From the NCBI RefSeq assembly GCF_902489365.1, contig NZ_CABTZR010000003.1:11064-75063 (forward strand): DNA of 64,000 nucleotides. Direction: 5' to 3'. Positions 34,260 through 42,701 of the stretch are shown piece after piece. Source of the stretch: an uncultured Corynebacterium sp. Lineage in GTDB: Bacteria > Actinomycetota > Actinomycetes > Mycobacteriales > Mycobacteriaceae. Numbering within the stretch: position 1 is the first letter of the stretch; each line of letters opens with the position of its first letter. A program made the translations under genes and the position numbers. Below the pieces are notes generated by a model, which saw only the letters and a list, made by a program, of their open reading frames with translations, did not search any database and was not told the origin of the DNA.

Positions 34260-35942
34260 CTACGCCGTCTTCTTGCGCGAGCGGCGCTTCTTGCGCGGAG
34301 CAGGAAGGTTGCCGGCAGCACGCAGGGCCGCGACGTGGTCAGCGAGGGCGTCGACAAGCATCGGCACGTCCGCGACCTCTGGGACCACGTCCACGCGCAG
34401 GCCCACCTCCTCGGCCGCGGCCTTGGTGGAGGGGCCGATGCAGGCGATAATGGTGCGAGCATGCGGCTTGCCCGCAATGCCGACGAGGTTGCGCACCGTC
34501 GACGGCGAGGTAAAGGCAACGGCGTCGAAGCCGCCGGTCTTGATCATGTCGCGGATCTCCGCGGCCGGCGGGGCCGCGCGCACCGTGCGGTAGGCCACGA
34601 CATCATCGACCTCCCAACCCAAGTCCAGCAGGCCAGTCACCAGCGCCTCGCCGGCGATATCGGCGCGCGGCAGCAGTACACGCCCCACGGCGTCGATGTC
34701 TTCAACGTAGGTGGGGAACACTTCAACGAGCCCCTCGGCGTTCTGCTTCGTTGCCGGTGGCAGAAGCTCCGGGACCATACCCTTGGCGCGAATCGCATCG
34801 GCGGTCTTCTGCCCCACCGCAGCGAGGTGCACGCCGGCGAAGTCGCGGGCATCGAGGCCGAGCTCCGCGATCTTCTTCCACACCGCGCTCACCGCATTCA
34901 CGGAAGTGAACACGACCCACTTGTAGCGGCCTTCGACAATGCCCTTGATGGCGCGATCCATTTGCGCCGGGTTGCGCGGCGGCTCCACGGAGATGGTGGG
35001 CACCGACTGCGGGATGGCGCCGTGGCCGGCCAAGCGAGCGCTCATCGCCGCGGCTTGCTCCTTCGTGCGCGGCACCAGCACGCGCCAACCATAGAGCGAA
35101 CGGTTCTCCCACCAGGAATACTTCGAGCGATCATCAAAGCTGCGGCCCAGCGTCACCACGAGTTCGCCCGGCAGCTCAGCATCGAGCTTGCCGAGTGTGC
35201 CCAGCGTGGTCTCGTGGGTGCGCTGCAGGCGCGTGGTGCCGTGAACGGTGACGTATGCTTCCGTCTCCGCGGGCATCCCGCGCTCCACCAGCTCGGCGGA
35301 AATAACCGGCAGGTCATCTGCCGTAGCCTGCAAAACCAGCGGCTGCGTCGCGGTGGCCAGCGCATCCCAGTCCGCGCCTTCCGTGATGTCGGCCTCGGTA
35401 TAGGTCGCACCGAGAGCAATGCCCGCGAAGGAGGGGACCGTCGAAGGCAGAGACATGCCCGGGACCACCTGGAATTCCATGCCTGCGGCGGCTACGGCGG
35501 TGATCTCCGCCTTGATGGACTCACGGTTGAGCGGGTTACCGGTAACCAGACGGATCACGTCGTGGCCCTCGGCGCGCTCGAGCGCGTCACGCAGTTGCTT
35601 GACGACGTCCCCCTCGACCTCCTCAAAGACCGCCGCCGTCGGCGGTGCCGGGCGCGGCGGCTTGCGGCGCGCGCCCGCTTCCTTGGCGGCGGCGCAGATG
35701 CGCTCGTACTCTTCCTCGGCGGCGTCGAGAAGCTCCTGCGGAACCGGCACCTGCTGCGCTACCATGTCGCGCACTCCCTGTGACACAGCGGCGTCGGTGA
35801 CAACGTTGGCGGTCGTCTCCAGAACCTCGCGGGCGCGGACGGTCAGCAGGTCGGGATTACCTGGTCCGGCACCGACGAAGACGACTTTGCCCAGATCAGA
35901 CTTACCCAGCTCAGGCTGGGTATCCGGAACGGCATTGCTCAT
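34260..35942 (-). CDS. hemD: Uroporphyrinogen-III synthase fused to a degenerate SUMT-like domain
   Basis: 560 residues from the ATG at 35942. Residues about 20-250 resemble the uroporphyrinogen methyltransferase (CobA) fold: VFVGAGPGNPDLLTVRA matches well, but the catalytic GGDPFVFGRGGEE segment reads TGNPLNRESIK and the VPGVTSA segment VPGMSLPSTVPSFAG. Residues about 285-535 form HemD (GWRVLVPRTKEQ, WVVFTSVNAVSAVWKKI, VAFTSPSTVRNLVG), closing the tetrapyrrole ring. The tail is Lys/Arg-rich. Such fusions are known in mycobacteria and corynebacteria. It is preceded by a structured 180-bp leader. Confidence 0.9.
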   Translation of the reverse strand: MSNAVPDTQPELGKSDLGKVVFVGAGPGNPDLLTVRAREVLETTANVVTDAAVSQGVRDMVAQQVPVPQELLDAAEEEYERICAAAKEAGARRKPPRPAPPTAAVFEEVEGDVVKQLRDALERAEGHDVIRLVTGNPLNRESIKAEITAVAAAGMEFQVVPGMSLPSTVPSFAGIALGATYTEADITEGADWDALATATQPLVLQATADDLPVISAELVERGMPAETEAYVTVHGTTRLQRTHETTLGTLGKLDAELPGELVVTLGRSFDDRSKYSWWENRSLYGWRVLVPRTKEQAAAMSARLAGHGAIPQSVPTISVEPPRNPAQMDRAIKGIVEGRYKWVVFTSVNAVSAVWKKIAELGLDARDFAGVHLAAVGQKTADAIRAKGMVPELLPPATKQNAEGLVEVFPTYVEDIDAVGRVLLPRADIAGEALVTGLLDLGWEVDDVVAYRTVRAAPPAAEIRDMIKTGGFDAVAFTSPSTVRNLVGIAGKPHARTIIACIGPSTKAAAEEVGLRVDVVPEVADVPMLVDALADHVAALRAAGNLPAPRKKRRSRKKTA

Positions 35943-36012
35943 AAGGTTCTTTTCTAGTTTGTGGATTCCGAGTGCCCCGGCGCCACCGCTGTGGCAGGCG
36001 CGGGAAATGGAG

Positions 36013-36102
36013 ACAAGAAAGCCCCTCACTCGCGAGTTAAGGGGGCCTAAATCATTGCTCTCAATGATCGTGTGCTAGATACACACTAAAGGAAAAGGCC
36101 CC
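36013..36102 (-). promoter_or_regulatory. Attenuator or riboswitch-like leader between hemC and hemD
   Basis: In minus-strand RNA order: GGGGCCT (36102-36096), hairpin GTGTG / CACAC (36086-36070), hairpin ATCATTG / CAATGAT (36068-36051), AGGCCCC (36048-36042), then GGGGC (36025-36021) and UUUCUUGU. GGGGCCT can pair with AGGCCCC to close a three-way junction. Alternatively GCCCC (36046-36042) pairs with GGGGC to make a terminator-like hairpin with a U-rich tail. The two pairings exclude each other, the logic of an attenuator. Ligand and activity unknown. Confidence 0.5.
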
Positions 36103-36122
36103 AAAGCAAAAATTACGTGCGA

Positions 36123-37013
36123 TTACTCCGCTGCCAGTACGTCTGCGGCTCCCTGCGCGAAGAGCTCCTTGGAGACCGCGCGCCCCAATTCTTCAGCCTC
36201 GTCCGCTGCTCCTTGAGCCTGAGCGATGAGCTGGCGGGAGCCGTCGAGGGCGAAGACACCGCCACGAACGACCAGCTGCTCGCCCTCCCAGTGGGAAGTG
36301 GCGGCGACCGGCGCGGTGCAACCGGCCTCCAGTTGGGAAAGTACGGTGCGCTCGGCGCGGGTGGCGGCGGTGGCGGGGGCGTCGGCAAGCAGAGCAATGG
36401 CCTTCGCTGCCTCAGTTCCCTTGACAGCCTCGATGGCCAGCGCGCCCTGCGCAGGAGCAGGCATGAAGACCTCCGAATCGAAGACCTCGGTGGCGCGATC
36501 CGCGTAACCCGCGCGCACGAGGCCGGCGTAGGCCAGGAGGACGGCGTCAAGCTCGCCGCTGGTGACCTTGCCCATGCGGGTATCGATGTTGCCGCGCAGC
36601 GGACGGATGTCCAGGTCCGGGCGCATCGCCCGCAGCTGACTGATGCGGCGCGGCGCGGAGGTACCCACGCGTGCGCCCTCCGGCAGCTCCTTGAGGGTCA
36701 GACCATCGCGGGCAATGAGCGCCTCACGGACGTCCTGGCGCTGCGGCACCACGAGGTCGAAACGGTCATCGGCAGCCGTGGGCAGGTCCTTAAAAGAGTG
36801 CACTGCGATCTCGCACTCGCCGCGGTCGACGGCCTCACGCAGGGCCTGCGTAAACACACCCACGCCGATGCGCTCGACAGGAGCCATGTTGACGTCACCC
36901 TGCGTGGTAACGATGTGCAGCTCGGCCTCATAGCCTTCCTCTTGCAGCCACTCTTGCACGTGGCCCGACTGAGTCGTGGCTAGGAGGGATCCTCGGGTAC
37001 CGATCTTCAACAT
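36123..37013 (-). CDS. hemC: Hydroxymethylbilane synthase HemC
   Basis: 296 residues. It polymerises four porphobilinogens. [15 protein letters not shown] at the start, HSFKDLPT with catalytic Asp76, [21 protein letters not shown], and the dipyrromethane cofactor cysteine Cys232 in [11 protein letters not shown]. The ATG follows the hemA stop directly. Separated from hemD by the structured leader. Confidence 0.96.
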   Translation of the reverse strand: MLKIGTRGSLLATTQSGHVQEWLQEEGYEAELHIVTTQGDVNMAPVERIGVGVFTQALREAVDRGECEIAVHSFKDLPTAADDRFDLVVPQRQDVREALIARDGLTLKELPEGARVGTSAPRRISQLRAMRPDLDIRPLRGNIDTRMGKVTSGELDAVLLAYAGLVRAGYADRATEVFDSEVFMPAPAQGALAIEAVKGTEAAKAIALLADAPATAATRAERTVLSQLEAGCTAPVAATSHWEGEQLVVRGGVFALDGSRQLIAQAQGAADEAEELGRAVSKELFAQGAADVLAAE

Positions 37014-38390
37014 CTATGCGTCCTTTTCTTCCTTAGTGCTTTCCGCGGCTTCCATCTGCGCGGCATCCGGCAGTTCTGCCATGTCTACCGCTACGCCGCT
37101 GCCCTCCAAATGGAGTCCAAAGAGTTCCTGGAGCGCGGTCTCATGGCTCACGGTTCCAGAGTTGGCCGCGAGTTGCTTCGCGCGGACCGTAGGCTCGTGG
37201 AGCAGCTTATCCGCAACGCGCTTGAGCGCGCGATTGATATCTCCCATCTGGCGCTCGTCCAGCTCGGGGTGCTTCTGCTCCATCCGCGCCACCTCGCACT
37301 GGACCAGGTTTGCTGCCCGCTTGCGCAGTGCTGATACCGCCGGGACGACGTCGCGGACGCGCTGTTCGGAAGCATAGGCTTCCAGTTCTTCGCTAACGAT
37401 GCGCCGCGCCTGCGCGTGCGGGCTGGTGCCGGCTGCCAGGTCGGTGTCGGCTGCTTGCAGAGAGTTGCTCAACCTCTCGATGTTGACCAGGTCGACTCCC
37501 TCGACCTCTGCCACGGCGTCATCGATATCGCGTGGCAGGGAGAGATCCACGAGCATCAGTTCGCGGTCGGCCACGTGATAGCGCTCGACGTCGGCCGCCG
37601 TAATAGTGAAGCCTTGGGCTCCCGTGGCGGAAATTGCCACATCCACATCCCGCAGGGCCTGGGCGCGCTCCGAGAAGTCGATAACGTCCGCGTACACGCC
37701 CGCCTCGTGAGCATGCTGCGCCACGCGCTCCGCACGGGCAATGGTGCGGTTCGCGATAATCAGCTGCGCCCCCAGGCGTCCTGCGTGCGTTGCCGCCAGC
37801 GAAGCCATCGCTCCTGCGCCCAAGATGAGCACGCGCTTGCCCGCGAGATCTTCCCTGCCCATGCGGCTTAGCGCCTGATCAAAAGCAAAGGAGACCATGG
37901 AGGAGCCCGCCTCATCGATCTCGGTTTCGGAATGCACCCGCTTGCCGGTGCGCAGCGCGAACTGTGCCAGCGCGTGGATGCGCGGGCCGACGGTTCCTTG
38001 CTCCGAAGCAAACTGGTAGGCGGTGCGCACCTGGCCGATGATTTGCTGCTCACCCACCACCATCGAGTCCAAGCCGGAGGCCACCATCATGAGGTGCTCG
38101 GCGGCGGCGTCGGCATAGCGCACATAGAGATAGGAGCGCAGCTTCTCCTCCTCCACCCCGGAGACGTCAGCGAGGTTGCGCACGACATCCTGAACTCCAG
38201 TGTGGAAAGAGTTGGTGACGGTGTAGACCTCGAGGCGGTTGCAGGTGGAGATAATCATCGCCTCGCTCAACGAGCCCGCCGACACCATGGCCCGGCACGT
38301 GTCATTCTGCACGGTCTCGTCCATGCTCAGCTTTTCCAGCAGCGCCACCGGCGCCGACTGATGCGACATGCCCACGACGAGCACACTCAT
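37014..38390 (-). CDS. hemA: Glutamyl-tRNA reductase HemA
   Basis: 458 residues from the ATG at 38390 with GGAGGG 7 bp upstream; a TTG at 38396 is in frame but unlikely. First committed enzyme of C5 heme synthesis. Catalytic Cys50 in ISTCNRLEVY, the tRNA-binding and spinal helix regions, and the NADPH motif LILGAGAMASLAATHAGRLG (about 183-202). The tail is rich in Glu and Lys. A 9-bp inverted repeat lies 29-52 bp upstream. Confidence 0.95.
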   Translation of the reverse strand: MSVLVVGMSHQSAPVALLEKLSMDETVQNDTCRAMVSAGSLSEAMIISTCNRLEVYTVTNSFHTGVQDVVRNLADVSGVEEEKLRSYLYVRYADAAAEHLMMVASGLDSMVVGEQQIIGQVRTAYQFASEQGTVGPRIHALAQFALRTGKRVHSETEIDEAGSSMVSFAFDQALSRMGREDLAGKRVLILGAGAMASLAATHAGRLGAQLIIANRTIARAERVAQHAHEAGVYADVIDFSERAQALRDVDVAISATGAQGFTITAADVERYHVADRELMLVDLSLPRDIDDAVAEVEGVDLVNIERLSNSLQAADTDLAAGTSPHAQARRIVSEELEAYASEQRVRDVVPAVSALRKRAANLVQCEVARMEQKHPELDERQMGDINRALKRVADKLLHEPTVRAKQLAANSGTVSHETALQELFGLHLEGSGVAVDMAELPDAAQMEAAESTKEEKDA

Positions 38391-38418
38391 GCACAACCCT
38401 CCAGTTTTGCATCATCCC

Positions 38419-38442
38419 TTTGGATGACATAGATCATCCAAA
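38419..38442. promoter_or_regulatory. Inverted repeat upstream of hemA
   Basis: TTTGGATGA (38419-38427) and TCATCCAAA (38434-38442) are perfect 9-bp arms with a 6-bp spacer CATAGA, located 29-52 bp before the hemA ATG. It could be an operator for a heme- or iron-responsive regulator, or an mRNA hairpin. A partial third arm (ATCATCC) lies at 38411. Confidence 0.55.
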
Positions 38443-38495
38443 AGACTACTAGTTTTCATCTCGTTTCCGAAACTCACGGAAGCGCCCACAGAAAG

Positions 38496-38735
38496 CTAGT
38501 CTGCCAACGCCTGTGCTAGCTCTTCATTGTCCACTTCCCAGCAGGAGAATTCCTCTCCATCAATAACCACAACAGGAACGCGATCACCATATTCCATGGC
38601 CAGCTCCGCATCCTCATCGACGTTGCGTACCTTAAGCTCCGCCCCAGAGCGACGGACCACCGGGGTAATCTGCTCCAGAACGCGCGCGCAGGAGCCGCAC
38701 GTGGTACGCACCATCAGCTCGACGACGTGGGACAT
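38496..38735 (-). CDS. Glutaredoxin-like protein (DUF836 type)
   Basis: 79 residues, thioredoxin-like fold. Active-site motif TTCGSCARV with Cys13 and Cys16, RVPVVVIDG carrying the cis-proline, and a C-terminal helix. Its place just before hemA is conserved in corynebacteria as I recall. Redox partner unknown; mycothiol, whose first enzyme MshA is in this window, is a candidate reductant. Confidence 0.82.
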   Translation of the reverse strand: MSHVVELMVRTTCGSCARVLEQITPVVRRSGAELKVRNVDEDAELAMEYGDRVPVVVIDGEEFSCWEVDNEELAQALAD

Positions 38736-38802
38736 AAAGCTCTCCTCGGTAGGACGTAGAACGTTTCGCGGTTTACTATGGACACGTTAGTCCGCCCACC
38801 CT

Positions 38803-39858
38803 ATGAAAGCTGAACGCGTGCCCCTCCCGCTCCCGCCTGGTATGCCCGATTCTCCCCGCGAGTTCCTTGCCAATTGGACCGCAAGCAGGGGAAACTTGCG
38901 CAATTTCCTGGAGCAGCAGGCTTTCGCCCCACTCGGCGAAGAGCACCAGCGCGCGGCCGGTGAGGCGTCGGCAGCCGCCGCCGTAGAGCACCTCTTTGGC
39001 ATCGATCTGGACGCCTTCTCCTCCGGCATCGATTCCGTCCAGGGGTCCTTCGAATCGGCGGGGTCACGCTCCATAACCGAGCCCGACCCGGACATCCCCC
39101 AGGACGCCGGCGCTGCCGCCTTCTTCGACGTGGACAACACCTTGGTCCAAGGGTCCTCGCTCGTGTCTTTTGCCTTGGGCCTCGCGCGGCGTCGCTACTT
39201 CAAGCTCTCAGAGATCCTGTCCATCGCCTGGAAGCAGCTCAAGTTCCGCATCTCCGGTTCGGAGAACGCCGCTGACGTGGCCGCGGGGCGCGTGCAAGCG
39301 CTCGAGTTTGTCAAGGGCCGCTCAGTGGAGGAGATGGTGGCCTTGTGCGAGAGCATCGTGGACCAATCCATGGCCCGCAAGGCCTACCCGGGCACGAAGC
39401 AGCTGGCGCAAATGCACCTCGATGCTGGCCAGCAGGTATGGCTGGTCACGGCCACCCCCGTGCAGCTGGCGCAGATTCTGGCGCAGCGTTTCGGTTTCAC
39501 CGGCGCGCTCGGCACCGTGGCGGAGGTCAAAGACGGCCGCTTCACCGGCCGCCTCGTGGGCGATATCCTCCACGGGCCGGGTAAGAAGCACGCCGTGGCG
39601 GCGCTCGCCACATTGGAGAACCTCGATCTTGAGCGCTGTACCGCCTACTCCGACAGCGCCAACGATGTCCCGATGCTTTCCATGGTGGGGACCCCAGTGG
39701 CCATTAATCCGGATTCCACGTTGCGCGATATCGCTGAGGAAAAAGGCTGGCTCATCCGCGACTACCGCTCGGTACGCAAGGCCGTGCGCACCTACGGCCT
39801 CCCAGCACTCGCCACCGCGCTCTTCTCCTATGGCAGCTGGCGCTTCGTGCGCCGCTAG
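38803..39858 (+). CDS. HAD-IB family hydrolase, SerB-like
   Basis: 351 residues. Catalytic [12 protein letters not shown] (Asp109 nucleophile, Asp111 acid), [19 protein letters not shown] (motif II), the conserved Lys in [11 protein letters not shown], and [23 protein letters not shown] (motif III/IV). The first 100 residues are an extension without recognised fold. A C-terminal hydrophobic segment may touch the membrane. The substrate could be a phospho-lipid or phosphoserine-like ester; the sequence does not tell. Confidence 0.82.
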   Translation: MKAERVPLPLPPGMPDSPREFLANWTASRGNLRNFLEQQAFAPLGEEHQRAAGEASAAAAVEHLFGIDLDAFSSGIDSVQGSFESAGSRSITEPDPDIPQDAGAAAFFDVDNTLVQGSSLVSFALGLARRRYFKLSEILSIAWKQLKFRISGSENAADVAAGRVQALEFVKGRSVEEMVALCESIVDQSMARKAYPGTKQLAQMHLDAGQQVWLVTATPVQLAQILAQRFGFTGALGTVAEVKDGRFTGRLVGDILHGPGKKHAVAALATLENLDLERCTAYSDSANDVPMLSMVGTPVAINPDSTLRDIAEEKGWLIRDYRSVRKAVRTYGLPALATALFSYGSWRFVRR

Positions 39859-40433
39859 TCGCTACTTTGAGCCTTGGTGCGCAGCATGTCCATGCACATG
39901 ACCGCACCAATCAGCCCCGCATGCTGTTGCGGGTCGAGCCCGGGCGCGATGCTGAGGCGGTAGGTGTTCTTCCCGGTTAGGAATCTGCCCACGCCTCCCC
40001 ACTCGTTGCGCACCTCTGCCAGCGGCTGGCCCTGGCTGGTAATCGTGATATTCCAATCCCAGACATCGCCTTCAATCTCGATCTCCGGGAAGCCCTCCAT
40101 CTCCAAGCTCAGGCGCGTCTTAAACATGGCAAATTGCTTGGTCACGATCGCCATGGGCTTCTCGACGCCCGGCAGATACACCTCATAGGTATCCCGCACG
40201 AAGTTGGGCGGATCCTTGATCACCATGAGCGGCTGTTGCGGGTTTCCTTGCTCATCCGTGAAGGCAACTTGGAGGCTGCGGGAGGCGTTGAAGAACATAT
40301 CCTTCAGGCTCGTCGACTGCAGAATCGTCCCGACGGGCACGCCGTCGTCATCGGCGATCAGGAATTCATCCTGCATGAAGGACTTGGTCTGCGAAATAAC
40401 CAGGCTGTTAAGTGTGAGGAGTCGAGGCAACAT
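39855..40433 (-). CDS. LURP-one/scramblase-like protein
   Basis: 192 residues from the ATG at 40433. Pattern of a 12-strand tubby-like beta barrel: [80 protein letters not shown] and the hydrophobic last helix [13 protein letters not shown]. This matches the LURP-one-related / phospholipid scramblase-related family. Role in bacteria unknown. Overlaps the HAD gene stop by 4 bp. Confidence 0.7.
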   Translation of the reverse strand: MLPRLLTLNSLVISQTKSFMQDEFLIADDDGVPVGTILQSTSLKDMFFNASRSLQVAFTDEQGNPQQPLMVIKDPPNFVRDTYEVYLPGVEKPMAIVTKQFAMFKTRLSLEMEGFPEIEIEGDVWDWNITITSQGQPLAEVRNEWGGVGRFLTGKNTYRLSIAPGLDPQQHAGLIGAVMCMDMLRTKAQSSD

Positions 40434-40628
40434 AGTTCGCCATTTTACGTACGCGATGAACTCTGTGGGGTGAGAAGGATGACACTCCCCACGCGGTTTT
40501 AGCAGCAAATACATGCTCTATAACCTTCATCCAGATATCCCCATAATACCAGGTCAGAATAGATGTCAGGGGCATGTTTTATAGTGCATTTAGAACATAA
40601 TATCGACACATCAAACCCGGGGGATACC

Positions 40629-41849
40629 GTGAACACCGCCACCCAAACCGCCTACTTTTCCCATATGAACCCTGACTGCGCCCTCGCCGTGGAGCGCAGC
40701 GCCGCTCGCCGCGCAGACTACCGCTCGTGGGTAACTGCCATGCCAGACCTCGATGAGGATTTCGATATCGCGTGCCAGAGGCTCGTCGCCAAGCTTGGCG
40801 TCGGGGACTACACCGTTAGTGAATGCTGCCTAGCCGTGCACCGCCTCACGGAGCTACCGCAGGTCAAGGCCCTACAAGACAGCCAGTTCCTGCTCGATAT
40901 GAAAGCGCTCATCACCATCGACCGCACCTTGACCAAGCTGGGCGCGCTGCCTGCGGAAACACTCGCGCTTATCGACGACGCTCTTGTCACCTTCTTCACC
41001 CCTACCTCCCCGAACCAGGTCTTTCCCACCCCAGCGCAGATTGGGCGAAAGGTGCGCGATATCTGCAAGAGCATCAACAAGTCTTTTTCCTTCCGCGATT
41101 CCCCGAAGAAGGACTCATATACTTTTACCGATACTGGCGCACGCGGCATCCTCGAGCTCAATACCGATAGCGCCACGGGCATGATTCTGGATGGCTACAT
41201 CAAGCAGGCAGCAAAGGAAAACGACCTTTCACAGGCTGATGCCCTGAAAAAGCTCATCGCCGGCAGTATCTCTCCGCCCGTGACCGTCATTCTGCACACC
41301 TACCAGGCCACCGACATTGACAACGCCCCCACCTTCGTCCAAGGGCATGGTTGGACATCACAAGACATTCCCGCAACACGCACGCGCAACCTTTCCTCGC
41401 CGCCGCCGGAGTCAGCCAGCTACGTTTGTTCGGAGCTCATCCGCGCATACGTGGAGGGCCGGGACGGCACCTGCCGCGCTCCAGGATGCAACCGGCCGGC
41501 GTACCTGTGCCAAATGGACCATCGCATTAACTACGCCGATGGCGGTGCCACACATCCGCGCAACTTGGCCAGTCTGTGCCAGCACCATCACAACATGAAG
41601 ACTGATGGGCGCGCGCACTACATCATGGATCCACATACTGGGGACATCGTGTGGCTCTACGAGGACGGAACGTGGGCCATGACGGAGCCGACCGGTCCGC
41701 TGGCTAAGAAGAGCAAGCGTTGGGCACAGACGGTAGCCCAAAAGATTTCGGCTACCCGCGAGCACGCCCAGCAGGAAGCTGAGAAAGCACAAGCCTCTGC
41801 CGAGGACCCCCGCACCCCGACCTCCCCGCAGGAAGACATTCCGTTCTAA
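40629..41849 (+). CDS. DUF222 / HNH endonuclease domain protein
   Basis: 406 residues from the GTG at 40629 with GGGGG upstream. N-terminal DUF222-type helical region; HNH nuclease at about residues 278-325: GTCRAPGCNRPAYLCQMDHR, NYADGGATHPRNLASLCQHHHNMK. The zinc cysteines, the DH pair and the final HHH are all present. The last 60 residues are charged. These 13E12-like proteins are multicopy in actinobacteria and their biological role is unsettled. Followed by two small twin hairpins. Confidence 0.82.
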   Translation: MNTATQTAYFSHMNPDCALAVERSAARRADYRSWVTAMPDLDEDFDIACQRLVAKLGVGDYTVSECCLAVHRLTELPQVKALQDSQFLLDMKALITIDRTLTKLGALPAETLALIDDALVTFFTPTSPNQVFPTPAQIGRKVRDICKSINKSFSFRDSPKKDSYTFTDTGARGILELNTDSATGMILDGYIKQAAKENDLSQADALKKLIAGSISPPVTVILHTYQATDIDNAPTFVQGHGWTSQDIPATRTRNLSSPPPESASYVCSELIRAYVEGRDGTCRAPGCNRPAYLCQMDHRINYADGGATHPRNLASLCQHHHNMKTDGRAHYIMDPHTGDIVWLYEDGTWAMTEPTGPLAKKSKRWAQTVAQKISATREHAQQEAEKAQASAEDPRTPTSPQEDIPF

Positions 41850-41856
41850 GCAGCTT

Positions 41857-41893
41857 CGTCGTCTGAAACGACGGCGCGGTCATCTGAAATGAC
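41857..41893. terminator. Twin small hairpins with CTGAA loops
   Basis: CGTCGT-CTGAA-ACGACG (41857-41873) and GTCAT-CTGAA-ATGAC (41879-41893) follow each other in the gap after the HNH gene. Similar to the hairpin at 23450. They may terminate transcription from both sides, though no T-run is seen. Confidence 0.45.
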
Positions 41894-41968
41894 GGGAAGG
41901 AGAAAAGATAACAGAAACTCCCCGCCACGATCCCAAAAAGGACCATGCGGGGAGTTGCAGGCGAAGCT

Positions 41969-42070
41969 TTACTTGCCCAGCTTACGGCGCTGAACGCGGG
42001 TGCGGCGCAGCATCTTGCGGTGCTTCTTCTTGGACATGCGCTTGCGGCGCTTCTTGATGACAGAACCCAT
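41969..42070 (-). CDS. Small ribosomal protein bS22 (AURKAIP1/COX24 type)
   Basis: 33 residues from the ATG at 42070 with GAGGAAA upstream: it starts [19 protein letters not shown], and more than half of the residues are Lys or Arg. This is the actinobacteria-specific 30S protein bS22, related to mitochondrial mS38, bound near the decoding centre in mycobacterial ribosomes. The gene is often missed because of its size. The sequence pattern is unmistakable. Confidence 0.9.
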   Translation of the reverse strand: MGSVIKKRRKRMSKKKHRKMLRRTRVQRRKLGK

Positions 42071-42246
42071 AGCAGGTTTCCTCACTTTCGGTATCAGTAC
42101 GTACGTAACCCGGCCGGCAACGCCTGGAATAAAACCACCCACGGTGCACTCGAGGCGGCCCCGCGAAACGGGGAGACACAGGCATACCAGTGCCGAAACG
42201 AATGTTCACCATCTTACCTAGTGGCCTGCCCAGCACCAAAACTAAC

Positions 42247-42297
42247 GGCAGCGCCCACCGCCGTGGACCGCAAGGGTCCGCAGTGGTGGGCGCTGCC
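42247..42297 (-). terminator. Strong terminator of the HTH gene
   Basis: GGCAGCGCCCACC (42247-42259) and GGTGGGCGCTGCC (42285-42297) are perfect 13-bp arms with an inner GGACC / GGTCC hairpin. On the minus strand the stem is followed by GTTAGTTTTGG. It lies 15 bp after the excisionase-type gene. Confidence 0.75.
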
Positions 42298-42312
42298 AGA
42301 GAGAGGTGTGCG

Positions 42313-42501
42313 CTAGGCTCCGTACACGGACGCCTCAAGGTATTCCTTGACGGCGGATTCGTGAACGCGGAACGAGCGTCCCACGCGCACTGCCGGCATG
42401 TCACCTGCATGAACCAACCTGTACACCGTCATCTTGGAGACACGCATAATCTCCGCAACTTCGGCGATGGTCAGGAAAGCTCCCTTATCTTCATTCGTCA
42501 T
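42313..42501 (-). CDS. Excisionase-type MerR-like helix-turn-helix protein (BldC-like)
   Basis: 62 residues. TIAEVAEIMRVSKMTVYRLVHAGDMPAVRVGRSFRVHESAVKEYL is a complete winged helix-turn-helix of the excisionase/BldC family. No integrase is near, so a developmental or global regulator like BldC is more plausible than a phage excisionase. It lies between proC and bS22, a conserved order in actinobacteria. Monocistronic, with the strong terminator downstream. Confidence 0.85.
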   Translation of the reverse strand: MTNEDKGAFLTIAEVAEIMRVSKMTVYRLVHAGDMPAVRVGRSFRVHESAVKEYLEASVYGA

Positions 42502-42701
42502 AGTTTATTTAACCCTTCAGCACGTGACGCGCTGTAGGCTTCCCCTCCCACAGGACTATCACGCACGCGCTCCTGCCAGCTTAGCGTGAAACCTGTGACT
42601 AATGCGACCCAAGTTCTAATTTTTTCCTCTTTCGCACCGTTGTTCCCCATCAAGCCCGAATGACAACAGGTGTCACATCGCTCCCAGGGCGGTGGAGAAT
42701 T

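Noticed and set aside
34335..35783. 482-codon plus-strand frame opposite hemD
   Set aside because: Antisense shadow; the hemD frame has clear motifs and fits the operon.
42313..42501. Phage excisionase implying an integrated element
   Set aside because: No integrase, att repeat or phage gene nearby; the position between proC and bS22 is conserved in actinobacteria, favouring a BldC-like regulator.
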